Origin: an uncultured Prevotellaceae bacterium
GTDB lineage: Bacteria; Bacteroidota; Bacteroidia; Bacteroidales; Muribaculaceae
DNA length: 64,000 nt
NCBI GenBank assembly: GCA_900318535.1
Contig: ONKU01000004.1
Coordinates: 1 to 64,000, forward strand
Direction of reading: 5' to 3'
Shown here: piece by piece, positions 7,802 through 17,810 of the stretch
Position numbering within the stretch: the first letter of the stretch is position 1
Layout: every line of letters begins with the position of its first letter
Made by a program: the position numbers and the translations under genes
The notes under the pieces: generated by a model
Database searches by the model: none
Seen by the model: the letters and a program-made list of their open reading frames with translations, nothing else
Told to the model about the DNA's origin: nothing

Positions 7802-10800
7802 TTAGTCGTTTTTCTTGCTCCTGACTGAGCGGGTCGTTGAGTTGGAGGGCTGGTTGTTCTCTTTGCCCTTGTCGGGTGCCGCGTTGTCGCCTTTCTTGGG
7901 TTCCTCCTTCACGCCGTTGGCATCCTCCTTCTTGGGATTGCCCTTGGCGTTTTCTTGGCTGCCCTTCTTGGCGTTTTCTTTGGCCGAGTCACGCTCTGAC
8001 TTGCGTTGCTCGGCCTGTTGCTTACGCTCCTCGGCTTTTTCCTTGCGCTCCTGCTCGCGTTCCCTGGTCCGCTCTTTGCGTTCCTGTTCACGGGCTTTGG
8101 CCTGGTCTTTACGTTCCTTGGCCTTTTCCTTGCGCTGGCGTTCGCGTTCTTTGGCTTTTTCCTTGCGTTCCCGCTCACGTTGCTTGGCCTGTTGCTTACG
8201 CTCCTTGATTTTGTCTTTACGGGCCTGTTCTTTAGCCTTTTTAGCGTCTTTCTTGGCCTGTTCGGCAGCTTTATAGGCAGCCTTGGCCGAGTCTTCACGC
8301 CACTTGTAGCGGAAGTCACGCTCTTTCTCCTTCTCCTTTTCGGCCTGCTCGATGGAGTCTTGCTCAGCAATCTCCTGGATGCGTGCCAGCTTGCGCTGGT
8401 ACTTCTGCTCCTTCTTGATGCTGTCCTCGATCTGCTTTTGACGTTTGCGTTCAGCCTTTTCTTTGGCTTTGGCCTCGCGTTCGAGTTGCTTGAGGTGTTG
8501 CTCCTCGGCACGCTCTTGTGCCTTGAGTTCCTTCTCGCTCAGGGTCTTGGTCGGGGTGGTCGTCTCGGTCGAACGGCTGCGGTAGTCGCTGGCCTTGATT
8601 TCCTTGCGTTCGGCTTCCTGGCGGGCTTTTTCTTCGGCTTCGAGTCGTGCGAGCTCTTCCATTGCCGCTTTCTCTTCGGCCTCTTCCAGGGCCTTGGCCT
8701 CGGCGTCAAGACGTGCCTGCTCGGCGGCCTCGCGTTCCATTTGCTCGGCCTCGATACGTGCCTGTTCGCGTTTGGCGGCAGCTTCCTTCTCGGCCTCTTC
8801 CATGGCCTTCTTTTCGGCCTCGTCGAGTTCTTTCTTCTCGAGGTCGCTGTGTTCCTTATCGTTCTTCTCCTCCAGGTAGTGGAAGTAGTCCTCAAAGGTG
8901 CGGCCCTCGTTCAACAGCAGGTTGAAGTTGTCCACGCTGATGATGACATAGTGAACCTGGCGGGGAATCTTGATGGTCTGGTCCTGCTCAAACAGGGTGC
9001 GGTAGTTGGTCGCTTCCTTGAAGTTGTCCAAGCCCTTGACAACGAGCAGGCCCAGTGAGCCAAAGGTCATCTGCTCGATGTCATAATCCTTGACCTTGAA
9101 TGAGTTGAAGTTGTGCCTTGCCACCTCATAGAGCAACAGGTTGCTGTTCACGCTGTCCATGGGGTAGAGCAGGATGAATACCTGCGGCTTGTCATTATCC
9201 TCGGCAAAGGGGGTGAATGTGCGCTCCAGTGCCTGGGGTGTGGTATCGTTGCTCAGGCGGGTGCTCCACAACATGCCGCGCATGTTGCTGCCGCCACCCT
9301 CGAGGCGTCGTCCCTGGTTGAGCTGCTTGACAATATCGCTGGCGACCGGTGTGATGTCGGTTTGCGGATATCGTTGCAGCATGTCCTTGAGCGTCTCCTT
9401 GAACTTGTCGTGGTCCTTCTCGGTAAGGTAGCTCAAGGCGTCGATGAACATGAACTTGGGCATGATCTTGGAGAGCGGATACTTGCGCATCATCTCGGCA
9501 TAGGCCTCGTGGACGGCAGTGTGGTTATTGGCCAGGTAGTTGGCATAAGCCGCCTCATACATGTTCTCCTGGTCATGGTTCATGTTCTTGAGGTTCTCCA
9601 GGTAGTTGGGATCCTGCATCGCCATGCCGTACTTTGACTCGGGGAAGTTGATGAGGATGCTGTCGCGGTAGGGTTCGGCATCGGTCTCCTGCCCGTTGCG
9701 CATGTACATCATGTACATATTGTAGAACACGTCCAGACGGTAGGTGTTGTCGGGATAGTTCTCCAGCAGCTGCTTGAACTCGTAGGCCGCTGCACTGTAG
9801 TCTTCCATCTTGTCCTTGAGGATGATGCCCATGTTGTAGAGACCTTCCTGGATGATCTCATGGGCCGCCATGATGTCTTCCTCGGTTTTGGGAATCTGCT
9901 TGAGGTAGAATTCCTCAAAGTGGGGGTCTTCGGCACGCTTGAGGGCCTCGATATCCACCTTGATGGTGTCGCCGTTCTCGTCAATCATGACGCTGTCGGC
10001 CAGTGCCTGCAAGGCGCTGTCGGCTTCCTCGTCGTTGAACGAGAAGGTGGACTTGTTGTGACGGCGCCAGTTGTCCTCGAGTTTGCGGCTGCCCCACAGT
10101 TTCTGGAACTGGGTCTTACCGGCCTGCTTGATTGAGTTGTTGTAGAAGTACCATGAATTGTCGGTGTTCATGGTGTATTGAGCGGGAGAGTTTCCTTTAT
10201 CTCGGATTTGGCTGCCCTTGGCGTTCTGTTGTGCCAGATATTCTTCTCGCTCGGCAGCTTCTTTCTCCTCTTTTTCTTTCTTCTTGAGATCCTCGATGAT
10301 CTTGGCGATGACGGCTTTCTGTTCATCGGGTGTCATGGCGGCCAGCTCCAGCAGTGAGTCCTGCAGGTTGACGTTCTGGGCATAGACCGCGAGCTCGTCG
10401 AGCACGTCGCTGCGCTTCTTGAGCAGCTTGTAGTTGGGGTAATCCTCGTTGACCAGGGGGATAGCCTCGGCATAACAGGGCTGTGCAAAGTCATACTGTC
10501 GCCGATTGAAGTAAATACCGCCCAGGGTGAGCTGACTGATGGCTTTTTCCACACCATTGTTGACGCTCTTCTCGGCAGCCAGCCTGTAGTTCTCAATGGC
10601 ACTGAGTGTATCGCCGTGGGCAAGGTACAGGTTACCGATCGCGTAATAGATCTGGTCCAGATACACCTTGTTGCGGTCGTAACGGGTCATGCGCTTCAAG
10701 GCCTTGACCTCGCTGGCGATGTTTGTGCCCTCATAGACGGCGCTCTGCTTGATGCGGGCATTGAACTTGGTACGATAGGACGAACCGCTGCTGCTGCCCG

Positions 10801-11620
10801 CCTGCTTGTAGGCCAGATAAGCGTTGTGCTTGTCGCCCACCTCCTCATAGAGCTGTCCCAGCAGGAAGCTCATTCTCACCTTGTCATTGCCCTTGAAGCC
10901 CTTGACGGCTTTCGCCAGATAGGGGATGGCCTTCTCGGGTTCCTGGGCCTTGATATGGTAGTCGGCAAAGGCGGCGTTGGCCAGAGCGCGAACTTTCTTG
11001 TTGGTGATCTCGTCCAAGTGCACGTGGGTCAGGACGTTGTCGGCCTCGGTGGGCCACCCCATGGCGCAGTAGCACAGGGCCTCACGCACCTGGCATTCCT
11101 GTACCAGGTCTTTCTTCCATGAGAAGTGCCTGGTGATATAGCGGAACGTGGCGGCGGCATCCAGGAAGTCGCCCTTCATGTACTGGGCCTTGGCCAGCAT
11201 GTACCAGGCGTTGTGCAGATAGGGGTTGTACTCGTCACGTGCGAGCCATTCCTGATATTTGGGGTCCTTGTTCTTGCCGCTCTTGCGTTTGGGTTTCTTT
11301 TTGATGGAGTGCAGGGTGATGGCCTTCTCCATCTTCTCGATGGTGCGTTCAAAGCTGCCCGACGGCTGCTTGGCCTTGGGGTTGGAACGCGCTTCGGCAG
11401 GATGCATGTACAGGCGCTGTGAGTAGTCGTCCTCGTAGCCGTCCATCATGGCCTTCAACTGCTCATCGTAGTTGGTCTTGCCATGAAAATAGACATTGTA
11501 TTTGGTGGTGAAGGATTGCCAAAAACGAGATCTGGCGGTGTTGGTCTTGTTGCTGCAGGCAGCAAAGATGACCAGCATCGCTATCATCATCAGCGGTATG
11601 GCGCGTCGTGTCCTGTTCAA
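7802..11620 (-). CDS. porW: PorW/SprE-family T9SS TPR lipoprotein with very long charged tail
   Basis: The 1272-residue protein starts with a signal peptide and lipobox FAAC (Cys 22). The early stretch RFWQSFTTKYNVYFHGK matches the PorW/SprE N-terminus. TPR-type helical repeats fill most of residues 100-780. The last 350 or so residues are almost only E, K, R, A and Q (EKAKERERQRKEKAKER type), predicting a long coiled coil or single alpha helix, and then a low-complexity K/E/N end. PorW is an accessory lipoprotein needed for type IX secretion. Known PorW and SprE are shorter (about 600-870 residues), so the tail is an unusual extension. It heads the porW-porX-tsaE-birA cluster. Confidence 0.85.
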   Translation of the reverse strand: MNRTRRAIPLMMIAMLVIFAACSNKTNTARSRFWQSFTTKYNVYFHGKTNYDEQLKAMMDGYEDDYSQRLYMHPAEARSNPKAKQPSGSFERTIEKMEKAITLHSIKKKPKRKSGKNKDPKYQEWLARDEYNPYLHNAWYMLAKAQYMKGDFLDAAATFRYITRHFSWKKDLVQECQVREALCYCAMGWPTEADNVLTHVHLDEITNKKVRALANAAFADYHIKAQEPEKAIPYLAKAVKGFKGNDKVRMSFLLGQLYEEVGDKHNAYLAYKQAGSSSGSSYRTKFNARIKQSAVYEGTNIASEVKALKRMTRYDRNKVYLDQIYYAIGNLYLAHGDTLSAIENYRLAAEKSVNNGVEKAISQLTLGGIYFNRRQYDFAQPCYAEAIPLVNEDYPNYKLLKKRSDVLDELAVYAQNVNLQDSLLELAAMTPDEQKAVIAKIIEDLKKKEKEEKEAAEREEYLAQQNAKGSQIRDKGNSPAQYTMNTDNSWYFYNNSIKQAGKTQFQKLWGSRKLEDNWRRHNKSTFSFNDEEADSALQALADSVMIDENGDTIKVDIEALKRAEDPHFEEFYLKQIPKTEEDIMAAHEIIQEGLYNMGIILKDKMEDYSAAAYEFKQLLENYPDNTYRLDVFYNMYMMYMRNGQETDAEPYRDSILINFPESKYGMAMQDPNYLENLKNMNHDQENMYEAAYANYLANNHTAVHEAYAEMMRKYPLSKIMPKFMFIDALSYLTEKDHDKFKETLKDMLQRYPQTDITPVASDIVKQLNQGRRLEGGGSNMRGMLWSTRLSNDTTPQALERTFTPFAEDNDKPQVFILLYPMDSVNSNLLLYEVARHNFNSFKVKDYDIEQMTFGSLGLLVVKGLDNFKEATNYRTLFEQDQTIKIPRQVHYVIISVDNFNLLLNEGRTFEDYFHYLEEKNDKEHSDLEKKELDEAEKKAMEEAEKEAAAKREQARIEAEQMEREAAEQARLDAEAKALEEAEEKAAMEELARLEAEEKARQEAERKEIKASDYRSRSTETTTPTKTLSEKELKAQERAEEQHLKQLEREAKAKEKAERKRQKQIEDSIKKEQKYQRKLARIQEIAEQDSIEQAEKEKEKERDFRYKWREDSAKAAYKAAEQAKKDAKKAKEQARKDKIKERKQQAKQRERERKEKAKERERQRKEKAKERKDQAKAREQERKERTREREQERKEKAEERKQQAEQRKSERDSAKENAKKGSQENAKGNPKKEDANGVKEEPKKGDNAAPDKGKENNQPSNSTTRSVRSKKND

Positions 11621-11725
11621 GTTGTCTCTCTTGTGTATTATTGTACTTTATAAACGCTAGAAGTACGGTTTTATTGTTTTGTTCCCAGGTTTTAGGTTCT
11701 ACGCTTTATGGCGCATACACCATCC

Positions 11726-12166
11726 CTAAAGCCTATTCTCTGCTGCCAGTTGCAGGAATTCGGCCTGAATAGACGCCGGCATGATAAGACCGCGGTGTTT
11801 GATGCTTTGTCCCCAACCCAGCAGATCGCCAGGCTGCAAGGTGTAGAGCACATCACGCCACTGCTCCTCTTCCTCGGCCGTGTAACCGTCCGCCTCACGT
11901 CCTGCAAAGCCGTCCAGTTCCTCATCATCATAGTAAATGACCTCCCGCTTGCACTGGCTGACCAGAATCTGCTCGCTGGGGCAGATGGAACGGATGCCGC
12001 AGGCCTCGTCGGTGCAGCCTTGGGCGGGAGTAGCATCGCTGGCGTCATTTTCCTCGGTTTCATCGAGGTTTTCGGCCTTATCTGTATGGTAAAATAGGCG
12101 GTCGATGAGCCACACGATAGCTCCGCCCACCACCAGTATCGTCAATAACACAATTGCCGGTTTCAT
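11726..12166 (-). CDS. Small membrane-anchored protein of unknown function
   Basis: The 146-residue protein has one N-terminal membrane segment (IVLLTILVVGGAIVWLI), then an acidic stretch and a cysteine-containing region (CTDEACGIRSIC...SQCK, four Cys). The C-terminal part contains a WRDVLYTLQPGDLLGWGQS motif. I do not recognise a named family, although it has the look of a conserved Bacteroidales protein. The Cys group could bind a metal or form disulfides; that is a guess. It lies 105 bp upstream of porW on the same strand and has its own -7 box at 12202. Confidence 0.7.
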   Translation of the reverse strand: MKPAIVLLTILVVGGAIVWLIDRLFYHTDKAENLDETEENDASDATPAQGCTDEACGIRSICPSEQILVSQCKREVIYYDDEELDGFAGREADGYTAEEEEQWRDVLYTLQPGDLLGWGQSIKHRGLIMPASIQAEFLQLAAENRL

Positions 12167-12201
12167 CGAGTCTTTTTATGATGTCGTTGATAATCAAACC
12201 C

Positions 12202-12209
12202 CAAAATTA
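12202..12209 (-). promoter_or_regulatory. -7 box (TAATTTTG) for the gene at 11726
   Basis: TAATTTTG on the minus strand lies 35 bp upstream of the start at 12166. It may also serve porW downstream. The -33 element is unclear. Confidence 0.45.
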
Positions 12210-12232
12210 CGAAATAATTCTGATACTTGATG

Positions 12233-12457
12233 CTATTCCCGACGTTTGTCGCCCTTTCCCGGCTTCACATAAGTCCCGATGTCAGCAAATTCAATCATTT
12301 CCCTGTCCCCGCGACTGTCCCCATAAGCGTTATCATTTCTTGATTGGAATTGCTGCCTTGCCGCGTTGAACCCGTTTTTAGCCAACGCTTGAAACAGGGG
12401 AGAATGTCTGCAGTTTAATTCTTCAGCGGGGTTGATGATGTGGTTTTTAACATATTT
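12233..12457 (-). pseudogene. Remnant of a HAD-family phosphatase C-terminus
   Basis: The minus strand is open from after a TGA at 12458-12460 to a TAG at 12233-12235. It translates near its end to NAYGDSRGDREMIEFADIG and then TYVKPGKGDKRRE. The motif YGDSRGDREM..FAD is the third motif of SerB-like (HAD-IB) phosphatases. No start codon precedes the motif, and the nucleophile DxD half is absent. I read it as a decayed gene fragment in the gap between the small membrane protein and rimP. The 12167-12636 gap holds otherwise only two promoters. Confidence 0.5.
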
Positions 12458-12544
12458 TCAGCAATCGAGTGGGGCGAATCAGTTAAATGATGTTAAATGT
12501 TGTGAATAAATCCGCTGTTTGGGGAGGTGTCTCTACATTAAATA

Positions 12545-12575
12545 TTGCGTGAATGCGGGAAAATGAGTACTTTTG
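12545..12575 (+). promoter_or_regulatory. Promoter of rimP-nusA-infB-folK
   Basis: TTG at 12545-12547, a 20-bp spacer and TACTTTTG at 12568-12575 match the Bacteroidetes consensus. The predicted start lies about 55 bp before the rimP ATG. Confidence 0.65.
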
Positions 12576-12636
12576 CGCCAGCATTCGTGAGAGGGGGCTC
12601 TGGGCTTCCTCGTTTTTATTATAATAAAATGAACCG

Positions 12637-13101
12637 ATGATAGACAAAACGGCACTTGAACAAGTAATCAACGAGGCGCTCGAGGGCAGCAAGATGTTTC
12701 TGGTCACCCTCAAAGTGAGCAAGGATAACATCATCGATGTGGCTCTCGACAGTGACGAGGACATCACCATCGACGACTGCGTGGCAGTAAATGACGCCGT
12801 GCTCAACGCGTTTGACCGTGACGATGAGGACTATGAGTTGACAGTGGGCTCCTATGGCATCACGTCGCCGCTGATCATGCCTCGTCAGTACCGCAAGAAT
12901 ATCGGCTACGAGGTGGAAGTGCTCACCGGTGACGGCCGCAAGCTCAAGGGCGTGATTGCCGATGCCGACGACGAGGGCTTCACGCTGACGACGACCGTGA
13001 AAAAGAAACTCGAGGGCAAGAAGCGCCCCGAGATGGTCGAGGAACAGGAGCGGTTCAATTACAGTGACATAAAACAAACAAAAAATATCATCAAAGTCTG
13101 A
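12637..13101 (+). CDS. rimP: Ribosome maturation factor RimP
   Basis: The 154-residue protein has the RimP layout: an alpha/beta N-terminal domain with VSKDNIIDVALDSDEDITIDDCV, then an SH3-like C-terminal domain (YEVEVLTGDGRKLKGVIADADDEGF). RimP assists 30S subunit assembly. It is the first gene of a rimP-nusA-infB operon, an order conserved across bacteria, and nusA begins 12 bp later. Confidence 0.92.
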   Translation: MIDKTALEQVINEALEGSKMFLVTLKVSKDNIIDVALDSDEDITIDDCVAVNDAVLNAFDRDDEDYELTVGSYGITSPLIMPRQYRKNIGYEVEVLTGDGRKLKGVIADADDEGFTLTTTVKKKLEGKKRPEMVEEQERFNYSDIKQTKNIIKV

Positions 13102-13113
13102 TAATTCAACATT

Positions 13114-14370
13114 ATGGCTAAAAGAGAAGAAGCGGTTAACATGACCGCACAATTTGCCGAGTTCAAGGAACTCAAGGACATCGACAAGACCACTCTCATC
13201 AGCGTGCTGGAGGAGTCGTTCCGCAGCGTGCTGTCCAAGATGTTTGGCAACGACGACAACTTCGACGTCATTGTCAACCCCGATAAGGGTGACTGTGAGA
13301 TTTACCAGAACCTGGAGGTTGTGCCCGACGGTGAGGTAGAGAATCCCAACAAGCAGATCTCGTTGAGCGAGGCTCAGGCAGACGACGACCCTGACTGTGA
13401 GGTGGGCGAGGAGCACACCCGCAAGATTGACTTTGCCAAGTTTGGCCGTCGTGCCATCCTGAACCTGCGTCAAACCTTGGCCAGCAAGATTCTTGACTTG
13501 CAGAAGGATGCCATCTACAACAAGTTCAAGGCCCTTGAGGGTCAGCTTGTTGCAGGCGAGGTTTATCAGGTGTGGAAGCGCGAGGTGCTGCTGCTCGACG
13601 ATGACAAGAACGAGCTGCTGCTGCCCAAGGAGGAACAGATTCCTACCGATATCTACCGCAAGGGCGATGTAGTGCGTGCCGTCATCGAGAAGGTGGACAA
13701 CACCAACAACAACCCCAAGATCATCGTGTCGCGCACGAGCCAGAACTTCCTGCGCCGCCTGTTTGAGCAGGAGGTGCCCGAGATTCATGATGGACTGATC
13801 GTCATCCGCGCCGTTGCCCGCATCCCGGGTGAGCGTGCCAAGATCGCCGTCGAGAGCTATGACGACCGTATTGATCCCGTTGGCGCCTGCGTGGGCGTGA
13901 AAGGTGCCCGCATCCATGGTATCGTGCGCGAGCTGCGTAACGAGAACATTGATGTCATCAACTACACCAGCAATCCCCAGTTGCTGATCCAGCGTGCCCT
14001 GAGTCCGGCCAAGATCTCGTCGATCCGCATGGATAACGAGAACAAGCACTCTGAGGTGTTCCTTCGTCCCGAGGAGGTTTCGCTGGCTATCGGTAAGGGC
14101 GGTCTGAACATCAAGCTGGCCAGCATCCTGACGGGCTACAGCATCGATGTTTACCGCGACGTGGAGACCGAGACCGAGGAGGACATCTATCTCGACGAGT
14201 TCAAGGACGAGATCGACGAGTGGGTAATCGAGGCGCTCAAGAATGTGGGCCTGGACACCGCAAAATCGGTACTGCGTGCTCCCCGCGAGTATCTCATCGA
14301 CAAGGTGGACCTCGAGGAAGACACCGTGGACAACGTGCTCGCTGTGCTGCGTGCCGAGTTTGAGGACTGA
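13114..14370 (+). CDS. nusA: Transcription termination/antitermination factor NusA
   Basis: The 418-residue protein has the N-terminal RNA polymerase-binding domain, an S1 domain (about 135-200), and KH domains with ARIPGERAKIAVES, DPVGACVGVKGARI and AIGKGGLNIKLAS. The acidic repeats of the long E. coli form are absent, as is usual outside proteobacteria. It modulates pausing, termination and antitermination. The ATG at 13114 follows rimP by 12 bp. Confidence 0.95.
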   Translation: MAKREEAVNMTAQFAEFKELKDIDKTTLISVLEESFRSVLSKMFGNDDNFDVIVNPDKGDCEIYQNLEVVPDGEVENPNKQISLSEAQADDDPDCEVGEEHTRKIDFAKFGRRAILNLRQTLASKILDLQKDAIYNKFKALEGQLVAGEVYQVWKREVLLLDDDKNELLLPKEEQIPTDIYRKGDVVRAVIEKVDNTNNNPKIIVSRTSQNFLRRLFEQEVPEIHDGLIVIRAVARIPGERAKIAVESYDDRIDPVGACVGVKGARIHGIVRELRNENIDVINYTSNPQLLIQRALSPAKISSIRMDNENKHSEVFLRPEEVSLAIGKGGLNIKLASILTGYSIDVYRDVETETEEDIYLDEFKDEIDEWVIEALKNVGLDTAKSVLRAPREYLIDKVDLEEDTVDNVLAVLRAEFED

Positions 14371-14486
14371 TCCATCGAGTAGCGGTCATCGCGTATATTA
14401 ACACATCAACTTCTCACCAATCAACAAAAATCATATAGTAGCCGAAGCATATTGCTGAAAGCCAACAGAGACATAAATGACATTAT

Positions 14487-17264
14487 ATGGCGATAAAGAT
14501 AAGTAAAGTCATTAAAGATTTAAACGTGGGTAGGCAGACCATCGAGGAATTCCTGCACAAGAAGGGCATCGAAATAGACGCCAGCATCAACGCGCGCATC
14601 CAGGACGATGTCTATGAAATGCTTGTCAAGGAGTTCAAGCCCGATATGGACCTCAAGTCCAAGTCGGACAAGATGGCTACCGAGCGACAGAAGGAGAAGG
14701 CCAAGCAGAACGCAGCCAAGGCTGAATCACATGAAATCAAGACCGAGGTGCCGGTTCAAAAGCCCAAGATCCTGGGCAAAATCGATCTGGAGGCCGCTGG
14801 TAAGCCCAAGGCTGTCAGCAAACCTGCCCCCAAGGCCGAAACCCCTGCCGAGGAGCCTGTGAAGACGGATTCTGCTCCCGCCCAGCCCGTTGTCGAGAAT
14901 AAAGAGCCCGAAACGGCAGCTCCCGTCCAGGAGGTTGCCAAGAAGGAAGAGCCGGCTCCTGTTCCCGAGGTTCCCGTTGTGGAAACTCAGGCCGAGGAGA
15001 CGTCTTCCCAACCTGCCGAGAGCGCTGAAGACGATAACGTGGAAGTCTTCAAGCCCGTCTCACAGACCGTGGGCGGCCCGCAGCTCAAGGTGGTGGGTAA
15101 GGTGGACCTGACCTCGCTCAACCAGCAGACGCGCCCCCGCAAGAAGACCAAGGAGGAGAAGCGCAACGAGCGCATCGCCAAGGCCCAGGCCGAGGGTGCC
15201 GGCAAGAAGAAACGCAAACGCATCGGCAAGGAGAAGATCGATATCGAGACTGCAGGCAACCAGGCCGCTTCGCCGTCAGCCAAGAACCGCGGCGGCAAGG
15301 ACGACCAGGGTGGCAAGCGCGGCAAGGACAAGAAGGGCAACCGCAAGCCCTTGCGTCCTGAAGTCAGCGAGGAGGATGTTCAGCGCCAGATGAAGGAGAC
15401 GCTGGCCCGCCTCACCGCCAAGACCAGCAAGAAGGCCGCCGCACGCCGCCGTGAGCGCCGTGAGGAGCACCGCGAAGAGGTGCGTGAAGAGGCCGCTCTG
15501 GCAGCAGCACAGAGCAAGATCCTGAAGCTCACCGAGTTTGTGACCGCCAATGACCTGGCCATCATGATGAACGTGCCCATCAACAAGGTTATCGCCACTT
15601 GTATGAATTTGGGCGTGATGGTGAGCATCAACCAGCGTCTGGACGCCGAGACCATCAACATCGTAGCTGATGAGTTCGGCTTCAAGACCGAGTACACCAG
15701 TGCCGAAGTGGCCGAGGCCATCAGTGAGGAAGCCGATGATCCCGCCGATCTGGTACAGCGTCCTCCCGTGGTTACCGTCATGGGCCATGTGGACCACGGT
15801 AAGACCTCGTTGCTGGACTACATCCGCAACTCTAACGTGATTGCCGGTGAGGCTGGCGGTATCACCCAGCACATCGGTGCCTACAACGTGAAGCTGCCTA
15901 ACGGTCGCCGCATCACCTTCCTGGATACCCCTGGTCACGAGGCGTTTACCGCTATGCGTGCCCGCGGTGCCAAGGTCACCGATATCGTTATCGTGATTGT
16001 CGCTGCCGACGACAGCGTCATGCCGCAGACCGTCGAGGCGTTGAACCACGCATCGGCTGCCGGCGTGCCCATCATCTTCGCAATCAACAAGATTGATAAG
16101 CCCGGTGCCAACCCCGAGAAGATCAAGGAGGAGCTTGCCAACATGAACTACCTGGTCGAGGACTGGGGCGGCAAGTACCAGAGCCAGGACATCTCAGCCA
16201 AGAAGGGCATCGGCGTTGAAGAACTGATGGAGAAGGTGCTGCTTGAGGCCGACATGCTCGACCTGAAGGCCAATCCCAACCGCAAGGCAACGGGTTCCAT
16301 CATCGAGTCGTCACTCGACAAGGGCCGTGGCTACATCGCCACTGTGCTTGTCGACAACGGCACCCTGCACGTGGGTGACATCGTGCTGGCCGGTACCCAT
16401 TACGGTAAGGTCAAGGCGATGTTCAACGAACGTAACGTGCGCATCACCGAGAGCGGCCCCTCGACCCCGGCTCTGATTCTGGGTCTTGACGGTGCTCCCA
16501 CCGCCGGTGATAAGTTCAACGTCATGGACACCGACCAGGAGGCCCGCCAGATTGCCAACAAGCGCGAGCAGCTGCAGCGCGAGCTCAGCCGCCGCACCCA
16601 GACGCGTGTCAGCCTTGAGGACATCGGCCGCCGCCGTGCCCTGGGTGAGTTCCACGAGCTCAACATCATCGTCAAGGGTGACGTGGACGGTTCTATCGAG
16701 GCCTTGAGCGACTCGCTCATCAAGCTCTCTACCCCCGAGGTGCAGGTCAACGTCATCCACAAGGCTGTGGGTGCCATCACCGAGAGCGACGTCACCCTGG
16801 CTGCCGCCAGCGATGCCTACATCGTCGGCTTCCAGGTGCGTCCCGCAGCTGCCGCCAAGCGTGCCGCCGAGCAGGAGGGTGTGGACATCCGTCTGTATTC
16901 CATCATCTATGATGCCATCGAGGAGGTCAAGAGCGCTATGGAAGGTATGCTGCAGCCCGACATCAAGGAGGAGGTTACCGGTAGCGCCGAGGTGCGTCAG
17001 GTTTACCACATCAGCAAGGTGGGAACCATCGCCGGTGCCATGGTTATCGAGGGCAAGATCAAGCGTGCCAGCAAGGTGCGCCTGATTCGCGACGGTATCG
17101 TTATCCACACGGGCGAGCTTGCCTCGCTCAAGCGCTTCAAGGATGATGCCAAGGAGGTTACCAGCGGTTATGACTGCGGTTTGAGCCTCAAGTCCTACAA
17201 CGACATCCAGGAGATGGACATCATCGAGGCCTTTGAGGAGATTGAGGTTCACAAGACCTTGTAA
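14487..17264 (+). CDS. infB: Translation initiation factor IF-2
   Basis: The 925-residue protein has an N-terminal IF2_N-like segment ([20 protein letters not shown]), a long Ala/Pro/Lys/Glu-rich linker (about 60-350), a second IF2_N-like segment, and then the GTPase. The G domain begins near residue 430 with GHVDHGKTS, followed by DTPGHEAF and NKID. The later domains that bind initiator tRNA follow to the end. It brings fMet-tRNA to the 30S subunit. There is a 116-bp gap after nusA, and folK begins 2 bp after its stop. Confidence 0.96.
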   Translation: MAIKISKVIKDLNVGRQTIEEFLHKKGIEIDASINARIQDDVYEMLVKEFKPDMDLKSKSDKMATERQKEKAKQNAAKAESHEIKTEVPVQKPKILGKIDLEAAGKPKAVSKPAPKAETPAEEPVKTDSAPAQPVVENKEPETAAPVQEVAKKEEPAPVPEVPVVETQAEETSSQPAESAEDDNVEVFKPVSQTVGGPQLKVVGKVDLTSLNQQTRPRKKTKEEKRNERIAKAQAEGAGKKKRKRIGKEKIDIETAGNQAASPSAKNRGGKDDQGGKRGKDKKGNRKPLRPEVSEEDVQRQMKETLARLTAKTSKKAAARRRERREEHREEVREEAALAAAQSKILKLTEFVTANDLAIMMNVPINKVIATCMNLGVMVSINQRLDAETINIVADEFGFKTEYTSAEVAEAISEEADDPADLVQRPPVVTVMGHVDHGKTSLLDYIRNSNVIAGEAGGITQHIGAYNVKLPNGRRITFLDTPGHEAFTAMRARGAKVTDIVIVIVAADDSVMPQTVEALNHASAAGVPIIFAINKIDKPGANPEKIKEELANMNYLVEDWGGKYQSQDISAKKGIGVEELMEKVLLEADMLDLKANPNRKATGSIIESSLDKGRGYIATVLVDNGTLHVGDIVLAGTHYGKVKAMFNERNVRITESGPSTPALILGLDGAPTAGDKFNVMDTDQEARQIANKREQLQRELSRRTQTRVSLEDIGRRRALGEFHELNIIVKGDVDGSIEALSDSLIKLSTPEVQVNVIHKAVGAITESDVTLAAASDAYIVGFQVRPAAAAKRAAEQEGVDIRLYSIIYDAIEEVKSAMEGMLQPDIKEEVTGSAEVRQVYHISKVGTIAGAMVIEGKIKRASKVRLIRDGIVIHTGELASLKRFKDDAKEVTSGYDCGLSLKSYNDIQEMDIIEAFEEIEVHKTL

Positions 17265-17266
17265 AC

Positions 17267-17725
17267 ATGGATTATTACCTGAATATAGGTAGCAATATGG
17301 GTGACCGGCGCGATAATCTTTATCGCGCCGTCGTTGCTTTGACGGCGGGCACTGGCGGGTCTGTGGTGTCCCATATCGTCGAGAGTGAACCCTGGGGATT
17401 TGACAGCGACAGCCGCTTTATGAACACCGGGTTGTGGTTCAATAGCGACATCGATCCACACATGATGCTTGACCGCATCCACGATATCGAGCGCCGGCTG
17501 GGAAGTGCCGCCCACCGCGACGGTGACGGCAATTACATTGACCGCCTGGTAGATATTGACATTGTAGCCATCGATGACAGGGTGATTGATACTCCCACGT
17601 TGCAGGTGCCTCATCCCCATCTGGCCGAGCGCGACTTTTTCCTTCGCCCCATGATGGAGTTGGCTCCTAACTGGGTTCATCCCGTTACGGGTCTCACGGC
17701 TGCCCAGATGCTTTCTAGGCTTTAG
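17267..17725 (+). CDS. folK: 2-amino-4-hydroxy-6-hydroxymethyldihydropteridine diphosphokinase
   Basis: The 152-residue protein has the HPPK motifs YLNIGSNMGDR at the N-terminus, a catalytic and metal-binding DRLVDIDIV, and PHPHLAERDFFLRPM. It transfers pyrophosphate from ATP to 6-hydroxymethyl-dihydropterin in folate synthesis. It begins 2 bp after infB, so it is translated from the same message. Confidence 0.94.
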   Translation: MDYYLNIGSNMGDRRDNLYRAVVALTAGTGGSVVSHIVESEPWGFDSDSRFMNTGLWFNSDIDPHMMLDRIHDIERRLGSAAHRDGDGNYIDRLVDIDIVAIDDRVIDTPTLQVPHPHLAERDFFLRPMMELAPNWVHPVTGLTAAQMLSRL

Positions 17726-17792
17726 GTTTTAGGTTTTTGGCTGTTTTAGAGAAGCGGATGCCCCTTTAAACTCTAAACTTTGAACTTTAAAC

Positions 17793-17808
17793 TGCTCGCG
17801 CCAGCGAG
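17793..17808. other. Hairpin between folK and the AraC gene
   Basis: GCTCGC-GCCA-GCGAGC is a perfect 6-bp stem with a 4-nt loop between two convergent genes. A T/A-rich stretch lies on its left. It could be a weak terminator for the AraC-family gene. Confidence 0.35.
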
Positions 17809-17810
17809 CA

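Noticed and set aside
8006..9058. Plus-strand open frame opposite the porW tail, rich in Leu and Phe
   Set aside because: It is the reverse reading of the charged Glu/Lys repeats and looks hydrophobic only for that reason.
12154..12369. Plus-strand 71-residue open frame
   Set aside because: It is antisense to the HAD remnant and the start of the small membrane gene and has no protein-like features.
12167..12636. Riboswitch or leader RNA before rimP
   Set aside because: The G/C-rich part is better explained by the HAD coding remnant on the minus strand, and I could not see a known riboswitch core.
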